A stretch of 64,000 nt of DNA from Aquatica leii (lineage: Eukaryota > Arthropoda > Insecta > Coleoptera > Lampyridae). The position numbers and the translations under genes are program-made. The stretch spans positions 240,216,104-240,280,103 of the forward strand of contig CM069432.1 of NCBI GenBank assembly GCA_035610365.1. The letters are read 5' to 3'. Below the pieces are notes generated by a model. It was not told the DNA's origin, did not search any database, and saw only the letters and a list, made by a program, of their open reading frames with translations. This document shows, piece by piece, positions 44,937 to 55,576 of this stretch; the stretch's first letter is position 1, and each line of letters starts with the position of its first letter.

Positions 44937-45665
44937 TTGAACTTGAAATTTGACTTGCAACGAGCCAACGAGCGATTAAGCGTTTTTTTTACAAAAAAAA
45001 TTTTGGATTTCAATCCGCGAGCTTTCTTTTTTCCTTGTTGCAATCATACTCTAAATTTAGTCGTCAATGATGCCGCAAAATCGAATACTTTGAGCAATTT
45101 TTTTTTCAAGAACTGTTTGTATTTTTTTCAGCTTCTACTAAACGCTGCTCAATTCTGAAATGTAATTTATCTAATGTAGCAAATTTAACTTTAAAACCTT
45201 TATTGCATACTCGATGGTCTAGTAGAATAGATGCAATAACTCCTTTAAGGTATCAACTTGGGGAAGTTTATGATGGTCTGTTTGAAATAAGCGAAGGAAA
45301 CTTTGAAAATAACGTAAAAAATTTGACTGCATCGTTGGCCAAAAAATTGCATTCTTATATTGTGGTATAATATTTTAAGTAAAGTTAACATTGTTAGCAG
45401 AATGATTCAAAAACTGAACTTTGATGTTGCTCAGTGTTGTAATCATTTAAATAATTTGAATAATTTTTTGAAAGCTTATGGCTCCGATAAAGGTTTTAAT
45501 GATGTATTGATTAATGCTAAAGAAATAGCTTAGACATAGAACCTAAATTCAAAAAACGAAGAAGTCTAAGACCGCGAAAAATAAAAAAAAAACATTTTGA
45601 TTATGAATGTGACGATGAACCGATCCACGACAAAACTTTAAAGTTCAAATTTGATTGTGCTATCT
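44937..45665 (+). pseudogene. hAT-type transposase remnant (DUF4371/ZMYM1-like)
   Basis: NPRAFFFPCCNHTLNLVVND and AAKSNTLSNFF, then in another frame HTRWSSRIDAITPLRYQLGE and VYDGLFEISEGNFENNVKNL. Next come LWYNILSKVNIVSRMIQ and a basic FKKRRSLRPRKIKKK end. The order matches the middle of DUF4371-containing hAT proteins, where RWSSRIDA..PLR..L is typical. The N-terminal TTF finger and the C-terminal dimerisation region are missing. Frameshifts throughout. Confidence 0.65.
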
Positions 45666-46250
45666 AAAACTTTTAAAGTGATTTTTCACTAAAATACATC
45701 TACTAAATTTACAAAAAAATATATGTGTTTTAAAGCTAAGCTTTATTTTAGAAATTTTTGTTTAACACTTTTTGACGTATTTATTAAAATGAAGTATGGT
45801 GGTGATTTAATGTTTTTTGGAAATAAATGGCTCTAACTCCTAAACAACAGAACGAATTTTAACAAACTGAGTCTCAGAAAAAGCATTTATTGTTTCATCA
45901 AACCTATTTTACTTGTGATATGCCTGATTTTTAGTGATGCTGCTAGACGGCGGTTTTTGATATAATAACAGAGAATTGCAAAATCTGAAAAATGAAATGC
46001 AACAATATAACTTTCCATAAAATAATACCTTAACAGGCTAGTGAAAACCGTATCTCGATATCTTATTCCTACCTAAAATATCAAAGAATGAAAATTTAAT
46101 TATCATCAAATGTTAAGAAGACGCTATTACACTGGTATTTATTCTTATTTATATTTTTTTTAAAGAATCAATGATGAAATGTCGTAATTTTAAAATTATA
46201 TATATAATAATCGATGCATATAATATGCAAGCGCAAGGTAGGCAGAATAT
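45666..46250. other. Noncoding DNA
   Basis: No gene recognised. Confidence 0.45.
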
Positions 46251-46592
46251 GAAAAGCAGGCCAGGGAGGAAAAACAAATGCCTAAAATCAACTTTATACT
46301 TATAGAGGAAGTGTAATTATTAGTGTTTGTTGCACACCTAAGTAAGGCCTTAAAACTATTAAAATGCCTTCTACAAATGATGAAGCTGTTGACATGAATG
46401 CGGTACATTTTAAATGTCTATGAAAAGCAGGCCAGGGAGGAAAAACAAACGCCTAAAATCAACTTTATACTTATAGAGGAAGTGTAATTATTAGTGTTTG
46501 TTGCACACCTAAGTAAGGCCTTAAAACTATTAAAATGCCTTCTACAAATGATAAAGCTGTTGATATGAATGCGGTATATTTTGAATGTTTTC
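46251..46592. repeat. Two-copy tandem repeat, period 171 bp
   Basis: GAAAAGCAGGCCAGGGAGGA starts at 46251 and again at 46422, with very few differences. The unit covers the leader and first codons (MPSTNDEAVDMNAV) of the mariner-type transposase beginning at 46535. Confidence 0.9.
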
Positions 46593-47470
46593 AAAATGCG
46601 GCATTGGCTCAAAGAGCATACAGAGCTTGATATCTAAATCGGCGTTTATGCAATACGAGAATTTTTCCGCGTTTTGTACGAAATTTTTGTAATACTGGCA
46701 ACTTTCGACATAAGTTGCAAGGACACGCGGCTAGAACAACGAAAGACAATATTGTTAATGTCTTAGCATACGTAGAATTGAATCCCCACGTTAGTACGAA
46801 AACAATGTCTCCCGCGTTGAGTATATCAGGTACTACTATTCTATACATTTTAAAGGATCATAGGTAAGTTTTTATGTCACTAAAAATACCATTTTACTTG
46901 TAGATAACTTCTGAATGTTTTATGTAAATGCCGTGAGTTTTGCATAACTTCTCGTTGGGCATAAAACTACAGTGTTTGTTTTTTAACGTTTTATTAGCAA
47001 CATTTTCGCGAACTTAACCTGCTTAGCATTGATAAAACAAAATCTATATCATTTACATCAAGTTTTAAATGATGAAGACTTCAATCGACGGATAGATTAT
47101 TGTTATTGGATATTGGGCATGATTAGGGAAAATTTTTATCTGAAATTCTTAGGACGGATTATGCCACTTTTAGAAGCGATGGAAACGTTAATTTGCATAA
47201 TATTCATTACTCGTCTCGTCTGACAACAATCCAAGGCAGTTGGAGTCTTAATGTAGAGTGTGCCATCCTGGGCGGATTATAGGTCCCTATTTTAACCACT
47301 AAATCGTGATGTGTCGTGTTTCTTGATTTTCTGGCAAACAAATTGCCTATTTTATTAGAAAATGTGCCCTTGCAATTACGGCAAAATATGTTTTTGCAAC
47401 TGGACGGTTGCCCAACACATTTTCTCTATTTTCCCTAATCGTGCGCCTAGAACATTTGTCACACTAATGT
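46535..47470 (+). pseudogene. Mariner-like transposase 3 (DUF4817 type)
   Basis: MPSTNDKAVDMNAVYFECFQ, NAALAQRAYRA, then TGNFRHKLQGHAARTTKDN and NPHVSTKTMSPALSISGTTI. The frame stops at 46860, where GTAAGT begins a 160-bp block ending in a TTAG near 47025. Coding then resumes with YHLHQVLNDEDFNRRIDYC. Later GSWSLNVECAILGGL and LQLDGCPTH are visible; the latter carries the second catalytic Asp. The third Asp is lost. The break may be an intron or an insertion; phases do not join cleanly. Confidence 0.6.
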
Positions 47471-49071
47471 GAAGTGGTCACAGTATAATAACAATATTTA
47501 ACTGAGATTAAGGATTGTTACGTGCAATAATTTCTGATGACTACTTAAAATCGTGCTTGTGATAAATGATTTTGAATCTTACAAAATCAGCGTTAATGAA
47601 TATAAAATTATAATTTGAGAAGGCATTTCGAGTAGGCTATGTATCACAAGGTAAGCTTTTCTTATTAGTTTTTTTAGAATTCTTTCGTAATTTCTTTCTT
47701 AATTTGATAGCACGTCTAGGCACGTTCCGCTACGTTTTTGGCTACATGTTTCGATGCATTATCGATCGATGAGGGATTAATATCGACAAATACCTTCACG
47801 AAACGATTAGTATTCTCGAAAGCCTATGTTCAAATTAAAAATGAAGTATCGACAAGAACTTTTCTCCGAGATACTACTTCTTATGCGTCAGTCGATTGCG
47901 ATACCAACCTTTTACTAATTGCGAGAAACAGCATTCAATACATCGAGTTCTTATATCTAATTTTGTTTAGTATTAACAATTTTGTAGATTTCTACTTTCG
48001 TGAGTCATTGTGTTGACACGATTTGCTATTCATAATTATTTTAGGCCTACTCAACGAGGAAAACGTTTTCTTCGGGCAAGCACTGGATTGTGGGTAAGTT
48101 TTATTTAATTATTTTGTCGCTATCAAAAAGAGTTACTCACGGAATTTAGCTTGTTTTAACCTACGCAATTACAATAGTTGTTTTAATACTATTTAGGTAT
48201 TTTCAGTAATTATTTCTGTGATATCGCATGCTGTGAACCGTAATTATTTATTATGTAATTTTTCTTCGCTTATCGACACCCTATGTGTAACTTATGTATT
48301 GTGTGTAGCTGATACTTCCGGCATTTATGTATTTAGAATGTACTACAAAATTTCTGAAACTCGTTAATAATCTGTTATTAAATTAGTTGTTATGCATATT
48401 TTATCTTTCCTTTATGGTAACATATCTTTTTCTTTTTTGTGGTTACACGAACGTCAATGTAACAAGGATTTCGAACTTGAAATTCGTTACAAGCCTGATC
48501 GAAACAGAAGTTTTACTTATAAAAGACTTGGCGCCCTTTAAATATTATTTATTGGAACCTCCCCTATCTCCCACTGTGTGAGTTGGCCGTGCAAGGTTCG
48601 TAAGACCTATAAGCTTGTAAACTTCTATTTGGTGAAGCACTAAAATTGCACCTTTGAGAGTTAACGTGGTCTAACACTGTTTTTTAAAGTACCAAAACCA
48701 CCATTTTTGAACAATGTTTGTATAGCACTTATAAATGAACCAATAATTTTTTGTTGTTTAATTTTAGAAATAAAAAACACGTAAACTAAGTAAATATAAA
48801 ACTAAAATAACTGTTAAATTGTTTTTCTTGCTTTTATTAATAGAAGAAATTAAAGTCCATTTGTATCTACTAAACCTCTTAATCCAATGGGAAGAGTAAG
48901 TGAAGAGCGTTATTCCAAAACTGCTTAAGTCAAATAGTAGTAATTTATAGATAATTAAGATTTTCTGTGGAACTGCAGTTTTAACAATGGCCAAAAAAAA
49001 ATTTTAAAATTAATTTTTTGTATTGTTCACAATTTAGGTATCAATAGGCAAATTTAGAATTAAGTAATTTA
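47471..49071. other. Noncoding DNA with a ribozyme half-motif
   Basis: At about 47737-47772 the minus strand has GAAACATGTAGCC, identical to the 3' half of the PLE-B hammerhead, but the CTGATGA half is corrupted (CTCATCGA). No PLE coding adjoins it. The rest shows nothing. Confidence 0.4.
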
Positions 49072-49612
49072 TAAATACAATTTTCTATTCTGCATAATTC
49101 CCGTGCTGCTATTATTATATTGATTGATTGCGCCGTGAAATTTTGCTTTTATAGACTGGCCTCGATAAAACTGGTTTCCAAATTATTATTAAAACTGTTT
49201 TTAATTGTATAAATGGATTCTTAAACTTTTCGCTGATAGTAATTAGAAACATTCGCCAAAATTTTAGTGTTTTTAAAAATAATTTGATGACCCATTTCTA
49301 ACACGTAATCCGCCACCACTGACTTCGAAGATTGTTTACGACGACTAAATCTTTAATGCTCTTTAATATGTATTCCCAGGTTTCTACCCGTTTTTCTGTA
49401 TGTACAACCATAAGAGAAAGGGATATTATAAACGCCGTCAGATTGAGAAGGAATAACGTCCTTCTTTTAATTCAAGAGCTGACCCAATTTAGAAAGAGTA
49501 GAAAACCGAGGAACAACGTTGTGTTTAAACAACTTTTTTTCTATACGATCCGTGGTACCTTTGACATAGGGTAACACTGGTTGAGAATAAAACCTAGAAT
49601 TATCTTGAAAGT
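49072..49612 (-). pseudogene. PLE-C endonuclease and 3' end (minus)
   Basis: Minus-strand sequence follows the 30200-33165 PLE-C copy: linker (CGGTTTTCTACTC, AAATTGGGTCAGCTC), decayed GIY-YIG, and the end block around CATTTATACAATTAAAAACAG. The terminal GGGAATTATGCAGAATAG is kept, but the segment that should hold the hammerhead is replaced by about 20 unrelated bases. Confidence 0.65.
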
Positions 49613-49664
49613 TTATCTTTAGAAGACTGAGTCATTTCTACTCAATTCGGGGGATTTTGTTCAA

Positions 49665-49865
49665 AAGTTATATAATTTTCCATAGGTTCTCCGGTTTCAT
49701 CGGTTTTTGCTAATATATTTATGGAATATTTTAAGAAAAAAGCTTTATCCACATTTTATCTAAAATTTAAGTGCTGGTGCAGATACGTTTCTGCTTCTAT
49801 TCTATTGAACTTAAAAATATCGACGAGTACGATACGTGGAACGTTATATCAGAAAATTCAAACAT
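49665..49865 (+). pseudogene. PLE-C RT fragment (plus)
   Basis: In one frame GSPVSSVFANIFMEYFKKK then ALSTFYLKFKCWCRYV, the RT active-site region of a PLE up to just before the DD pair. Head-to-head with the minus fragment at 49072-49612. Confidence 0.65.
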
Positions 49866-49874
49866 CTTAAGAAC

Positions 49875-50147
49875 TGAACCCAAACAAACTGATGTTTCAC
49901 AAGCTTGCATCTTTAGAATGGTAAATGTCACTGTCAGTGCAGATGCAAGCTGCAATGTCTTGTGAAACGTCAGTTTGTTTGGGTTCACGAACGACAATAC
50001 GGCAAAGGCCAAGTTCTACTTCTTGTTTTCGCTCTCACGGAGAGACTAGGACCAAGCTTAAGTCTGGACGTTTAACTACGACGCGGTCTAAGACGAAAGT
50101 AGCTAATAATCATAAACATAACAACTGCGATAGCTTAAGATTTTATA
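49875..50147. mobile_element. PLE-D terminal repeats, second inverted pair
   Basis: A short minus piece (49875-49920) and a longer plus piece share GTAAATGTCACTG at their junction. The plus piece keeps the roughly 33-base tail. Both hammerhead cores are damaged (CTAAAGA on minus, GTGCAGA on plus). About 90% like the 39.5-kb copy by eye. Confidence 0.75.
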
Positions 50148-50171
50148 TTTACTCAACTCATAGACAAAGTA

Positions 50172-51340
50172 GCTTTGGTTACATTTAAAAAGAAGAAAAA
50201 ACAAATTGACGAAAATCGTACCTTTAATAAAGAATGGACCGAATCATTTGCGTTCATTCAAAATCTGGATGGTCGCCCGACTTGTCTCATTTGTCATGAA
50301 AAGCTTGCAAACAATAAGAAGTCAAACATAGAGAGACATTTTTCCATAAACATAATACTTTCGCAAGCAAATATCCGGCAGGTGACGCGCGGAAAAGAGC
50401 TGTTACAGAACTTCAGCAACAAAATCAAAATTCGAGTTCCATGTTAGACAACTGGGCACATAGTGCAAATGCCGCCAATCTTGTGAACTTTGCAGTCTCT
50501 CTGGAAATTAATAAAAGAGGAGAACCGTTCATAGACGGAGATTACATTAAAGACTGCTTTATGGAAGCATCCGAAGAGCTCTTTTACGACTTTAAAAATA
50601 AAAAATTATAGAAATGCCTGTATTTACAAAAACAGTGCAAGACAGAATTGCCAAAATGTCTTCAAATATAACACGACAGCAAATCCAAAATATTAAGCTG
50701 GATTTTGCAATATCAATTGCAATTGATGAGTCATGTGATATTAGTGACACGGCAGTATCACTTTTCGTGCGATATATGTCAGAATAAGGTCCCCAATTAG
50801 AACTTTTCGGACTGCTGTCGCTCAAGGGACAAACACGTGGAGAAGATATTGCGAATGCTATAGAAGAATATCTGGAACGCACCAGAATTGACCTAAATAG
50901 AATAATTTCTATTGCTACTGCCGGAGCTAAAAATATGACAGGTGTGAGTAAAGGAGCAGTTTCAATTTTAAGGAATAAAATTAATCATAAAATTCTAACA
51001 TTCCATTGTGTAATCAAGTAGTCCTTTGCGCTCGAACCTTGCCTGAAGAAATGGGTACAAACATGAACTCCGTTATCAAGATAATTAACAGCATTTTAGC
51101 TAAACCACTTTTTCATCACTAATTTAAAGCACTTCTAGACGAAATGGATGCTGAGTTCAGATATTTAAAACAGTATCGTTACGAAAGTAGCGTTTGTTTT
51201 GATGCGAATTATTTCATCACAGTATTAAGAAAAACAAAGAACAGTTTTGGTGGACGTTTTCAGCAATTCAGAGAAAATAATGCTACACTAGCTTTTGTTG
51301 TACGTCCTCTCAAAATAAATGTCAACCAACTTAACTTGGC
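50172..51340 (+). pseudogene. BED-finger hAT transposase (GTF2IRD2/ZBED5-like), N-terminal part
   Basis: KKKQIDENRTFNKEWTESFA, then a BED-type finger GRPTCLICHEKLANNKKSNI ending in ERHF. Then in shifted frames NWAHSANAANLVNFAVSLEI, FTKTVQDRIAKMSSNI, LDFAISIAIDESCDISDTA (first catalytic Asp region), LFGLLSLKGQT and RIISIATAGAKNMTG (normally TDGAxxM). It ends FGGRFQQFRENNATLAFVVR then PLKINV. The order is that of the hAT-derived GTF2IRD2/ZBED5 family. Continues at 53513. Confidence 0.78.
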
Positions 51341-51660
51341 ACAGTTAGGCACAAATATACTTTTTGGACTACTAGATCATTTTCTCCTAGTTACTACGCT
51401 TGTTTTTAAGACCGTTCAAAAACTTGCCAAAGAAGAAGCGATAAAAAGAAAAACTTTAAGTGTGCTATCAGAAGATGATATGCAGAAACAAAATTTGAAA
51501 ATGGAACAGAAAAGTTCAAAAACTAGAGAAGTGCTTCAAAGTACAAAGTAAATCAGCAAATGAGAAATGAACAAGATGGGATAAAAGAAAAACGACAAAC
51601 GTTATAAATATGAAAATAAAACAAGAATAATGGTATAGAAACATACATGAAGCATAAAAC
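51341..51660. other. Unassigned sequence inside the hAT
   Basis: A frame continues to 51551 (EEAIKRKTLSVLSEDDMQK, KMEQKSSKTREV) with charged, low-complexity residues. I do not recognise it. It may be the leader of the LINE fragment that follows. Confidence 0.35.
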
Positions 51661-52290
51661 ATTAGGATGAAAAATGACAAAGAAAACGAAATTATTGAAG
51701 AAATTAAGAAATATAGAATAGAAATAATGGCAGTTACAGAGACAAAAGAAACGGGAATAAGAAAAATGTTTGTAGTAAAATACGACTTGTTTTACAACAG
51801 AGAAGAAATGAATAAAATAGGAGGCTGCGTGATAAGCCCGATGTATTTATATGAAGAAACTAGTGGAATGGTAAGCAGCAAGTAAAAGAATAATGAAAAT
51901 AACATTTGCACGAAGTAACAGGGAAAAATTGATGTAGTAGTAGTATATGGACCGGGTAAAAATGACACGGTAAATGAAAAAGAATGTTGAAATGAGCTTC
52001 AAATGGTGTATGACGAAACATACGACTATGAAGAAAATTGAAGAAATACAAATGCACACAAATTAATAGATTTTTGCATACAAAATGAATAGTTAATACA
52101 AAATTTCTTGTATCAACATAAATATGGTCGCAAATATACTAGGGAAAACCTAGGAAAAAATAAAAAATCAATTATAGACTATGTTATCACAGAGAAAACA
52201 AGTAGAAAAACTATACAGGATGTAAGAGTACATAGGACTGCCGAAATATTGACAGATCACACCTGACAGCAGCAAAATAAAAAAATAACG
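51661..52290 (+). pseudogene. Non-LTR retrotransposon endonuclease fragment
   Basis: EIIEEIKKYRIEIMAVTETK with a damaged GYDLFYN-type block, then GKIDVVVVYGPGKND, NTNAHKLIDFCIQNE, YQHKYGRKYTRENLGKNKKS and IIDYVI...VRVHRTAEILTDH. This is the endonuclease/exonuclease/phosphatase domain of a LINE, up to the S/TDH box. No RT follows. Several stops. Confidence 0.7.
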
Positions 52291-53512
52291 AAGTAAAAGA
52301 ATATACTAGAATAGAAGAAAAAACCAGCAAAAAATAAATAAAAACTATTAATGTACACAAACTACAATAACAACAGATAAGAAAGAACTATGCAGAATAT
52401 ATCACGAATGGGATACATGGGGTACCAGATGATTTGCAAAAAAAATACAATAGAAGAAAAATATTTACAAAGCTGGAAAAAAAGCATGCGGATTATTATT
52501 AACAGGAAAATCTAAGACAAAAGTGTTACGTGTTTGTCTCGTAATTAAAAGAGCGACAAATAACTTATTTGTTATATGTATTATAAAATGAATTTAAAAA
52601 GGTACCAAAACGATGAAAGACTAGGGCGAGAGACACCGTTTAAATCTACCCTCAGCTGAAATAGAACAAATGACAAGACAGAAGTGGTAACACAAAATAT
52701 ATTTATTCTATCACAAACAACATTTCACGTTAGAAGACGGTGCAGACGTATATTTATATAAATTTTTATCAAACGCTAGCGCGTAGGTCGGTAACACAGA
52801 CAAAATATAAACTACGCCTTCCACTGGCCAACACGTCGTACAGCATAGTGACGAAGTCGGCCTAACTTTTACATTCAGAAAAGGAATGACTTAACATTCG
52901 TAAATTAAAATACGAAAATCGAAGATTTAGAGAATCAAAGCGCACCGTATAATAATATGTGACACAACAAAACGATTTTATAATTAATTGTGTTAACCTA
53001 ACGTGTACGGACAGTCGTTCTTACAGTCGACTGATCACCAAAATACCAAGAATTACGATTGAAAGTATAATACTTACAATTAGTTTTCCTAACCGTAAGC
53101 TACTAGCTAGTGGCACAGTACCAACATTTTCTAAAACTCAATTAAAACCTAACAAAGACGTACATACGTCGTTATCACAAGTAAACCCCTTTTATTCATA
53201 CGATCACTGAAAATAAACGACGAGTTTTCCTCAAATTAAATTCGTAATTTTTGGTGAAAGATTCTTCTAATACGATAATAATTGCATCCAATCCCTCGAA
53301 GGTGTAGATAGTGTTAGCTACAGCGACGTGACGTGATCATGGAAATTTACCCAATTATAACATCTGCTTATTATCTCCACAGACAAAGAAGACGTGTGGG
53401 GCTGTGGAAACCCGCTACAGACAATTACGGGAGAATTAAATTTAACCACAAACACAAAAAATAAATTCTTACCCCAAATAAGGATCGCAACAATATTGTA
53501 TTTCATATTTAC
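52291..53512. other. Unassigned noncoding sequence inside the hAT
   Basis: Contains a less AT-rich segment at about 52510-53510 with TGTTACG near its start and TTACA at its end. That is suggestive of a solo LTR, but no target duplication or second copy is visible. Confidence 0.3.
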
Positions 53513-53905
53513 ATGGAGGCGCCTTTACTTCAGATGCAATTGGTAGATATTAAAAACAAGGAACTGTGGAGCAACAAATTCGCAGATCTAACCAACCGGT
53601 TGGAAGAAAAATCAAATTTAATTTCTCAGCACAAGTGGACAGCTATGAAACAACTGCCTACTATAGAAACAATATTTGATTCACGGAATAGTTTGCCTGA
53701 TATATATGACGTGTTAAAAACACTAGCATTTGCTATTCTTACAGTCTTGGGTCTACATATTCATCTAAACAAACATTCTCTTCCATAAATCAAATAAAAA
53801 ATAAACTAAGAAGCAAATTAACAGACGATAATTCACAATCATGCATAATATTGAAAACAAGTAGGTATTTGCCAGACATAAAAAGGCTTTCAAAAACGAT
53901 GCAAG
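53513..53905 (+). pseudogene. BED-finger hAT transposase, C-terminal dimerisation part
   Basis: EAPLLQMQLVDIKNKELWSN, ISQHKWTAMKQLPTIETIFD, SLPDIYDVLKTLAFAILTVL, then in another frame QIKNKLRSKLTDDNSQSCI and YLPDIKRLSKTMQGHHSN. This is the hAT dimerisation region and tail of the family seen at 50172-51340, and it follows directly on PLKINV once the insert is removed. Frameshift near 53760. Confidence 0.75.
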
Positions 53906-54019
53906 GGCACCATTCTAACTACATTTTTTTTAAATTCTTGCAGTCTTTGTAATCCTGTTTCCTTAACGACTTATACTTCTTCTAACTTAAAAGACTGCCG
54001 ACCCCTGCTTTATACGAAC

Positions 54020-54140
54020 GATCTTAGAAAAACGTGAATTTAAATGACACAATCTGATCAATTACTAGAACAGTGGCGTTTTCTTTGTCAGCTTTAAAAA
54101 ATTTAATTTTTATTGATAATACTAAACCACTAACAAAAAA
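54020..54140 (-). pseudogene. PLE RT fragment
   Basis: Minus strand KIKFFKADKENATVLVIDQ, matching PADKGNATVVLNQID of PLE-A. Too short to assign to a family. Confidence 0.5.
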
Positions 54141-55403
54141 TGAATTAATTGAATAGCAAATAGCAAAACCACACTTGCGATCTAGTGAATAGTTTTCGTA
54201 GTACGTTCTGCCAAATGTAAATTAATTGTATCGCAAAACATGTATAGATGTGTTTTTTATGGAATCAAACTCAACTTTCAAAACGTTACATTTGTTCTGT
54301 GGTAATATGCAATTGAATAAGTTCTTCGCTTGGTTAAACTAGGTCACCATTAACCTTTATAAATTTTAATAAACCTGCTCTATCACAAAGTTACTTTAAA
54401 GTTATCTATTTCTATTAAAACTATTAAAACAAGTGAATTTATTTTTTAATACAATACAATGTTCATTCATTACATTTCTTAATGAATGAATTTGCATAGT
54501 GCTATAAAATCGTTCTTTTGTACTACAAAACTATTACTAACAAAAAATTACAACGTTGATTTCTGATTGTTTCGTTACGAGTATATTACACGCACAGTTT
54601 ATTATTTATGACATATTTTCTACAATACATGAAGCATGTATAAGTAAAAACATTTTTTGCGGTTAAAAATAATACAAACAATACGAAACTAAAATTTAAA
54701 CTATGAAAATTAATCATTAAAGAATGGTTGTTTAATTAAACATATAAAAATTGAAACTAAAAGTTGTGTAATATAATTGATGTTTTGGATTTAAAAAAAC
54801 CTTATTTCTAGTATTTTAAAAAATAAAACTTAATGTTAACAAAAATTTGATTAAGGTCAAACAAGATCTTAGATTTAAAAAAATATTTACTTATTTGTTA
54901 ACGTTTCTTGATTTTTAAACGTATACAATACTATTAATTAAACTGTAAAACAATGTTTTTAATAGTCACACGTTAATTAATCACGAACGTGTACCTGTTT
55001 CTGGAAAGGTACAGTTTTTTTTACTAGCGATAATTAATGCAAATTAGAGTAATAAAAAAGATCACGAGCGACATTATTAAAACGGATGTTATTTCTTTAT
55101 TTCAGGAATCTTTTTATATTAATAAATTTATGTCAAAATAATTCAAATAAATATTAGAAATATGATTTACTTTTATATTTTTATCGGTGTTATATAACTT
55201 GAAATTATTCAGATGACGTTCGGAGAAAAAACAAAAACACATTGAAGGAAAAATAACCGGGATGTAAAACTAACAAGTTTTGTTTACACTATGGCAAAAT
55301 CATAATAGTGTAATTTCACAATTACGTATATAATCTAGTTTGTGTATTAGTTAGCTAATAACTTTGAAAAAGCATTGTTCTTAGCACCAAAACTAAAACT
55401 TAC
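54141..55403. other. Intron 1 start, AT-rich noncoding
   Basis: No gene or element recognised between the PLE scrap and exon 1. Confidence 0.5.
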
Positions 55404-55514
55404 CAAATCATCTGCAATAATAATCACAATGTGAGGCTGATCAGCTGTCACAATTAAATTTACACATATACACAAAACCACAATAATTTCACCAAATACT
55501 GTATCTTTATACAT
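55404..55514 (-). CDS. Arylsulfatase B-like, exon 1
   Basis: ATG at 55514. It encodes MYKDTVFGEIIVVLCICVNL then IVTADQPHIVIIIADDL, followed by the donor GTAAGT (55398-55403). Residues 1-24 form a signal peptide: a short charged start, hydrophobic core, and likely cut after TA. DQPHIVIIIADDL is the first sulfatase strand; its Asp pair binds the active-site calcium. The open frame continues upstream to a TTG at 55538, but that is not an expected start in an animal gene and lies only 6 nt after the predicted transcription start. Joins exon 2 in phase 0. Confidence 0.88.
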
Positions 55515-55540
55515 TTCAAAGCTAGCGATTGTAAGCAAGA

Positions 55541-55546
55541 GACTAA
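55541..55546 (-). promoter_or_regulatory. Initiator (TTAGTC)
   Basis: Minus-strand TTAGTC resembles the arthropod initiator TCAGTY. Its A (55544) lies 32 nt after the TATA box and 30 nt before the exon 1 ATG. Confidence 0.5.
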
Positions 55547-55570
55547 CCGAGTATAAAAAGATGATTTTAA

Positions 55571-55576
55571 TTTATA
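55571..55576 (-). promoter_or_regulatory. TATA box
   Basis: TATAAA within GAGTATAAATT on the minus strand, 32 nt upstream of the putative initiator. AT-rich context means chance matches are common; the spacing is what supports it. Confidence 0.5.

Larger units (their letters stand above)
50172..54007 (+). mobile_element. hAT element with BED finger, interrupted
   Basis: The right terminus CTGCCGACCCCTG ends at 54007; its inverse, CAGGGGTCGGCAG, is a typical hAT terminus. The left terminus was not found and was probably lost where the PLE pairs sit (49.1-50.15 kb). Foreign sequence of about 2.17 kb interrupts the gene between about 51340 and 53513. Confidence 0.65.
18562..55403 (-). other. 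Arylsulfatase intron 1, about 36.8 kb
   Basis: It lies between the donor GTAAGT (55398-55403) and the acceptor TTTTCAG (18562-18568). Exon 1 ends ADDL and exon 2 begins GWNDVGFHG, giving the uninterrupted family sequence ADDLGWNDV in phase 0. Most of the content is mobile elements, listed separately. I found no other host exon on either strand. Confidence 0.85.

Noticed and set aside
47737..47772. A fifth hammerhead
   Set aside because: Only the 3' half (GAAACATGTAGCC) matches; the CTGATGA half is corrupted and no PLE sequence adjoins it.
52510..53512. Solo LTR of about 1 kb inside the hAT
   Set aside because: TGTTACG and TTACA ends are suggestive, but the flanks do not match and no second copy is present.
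55515..55538. Upstream start at 55538 for arylsulfatase exon 1
   Set aside because: The codon is TTG, not ATG, and lies 6 nt after the predicted transcription start.
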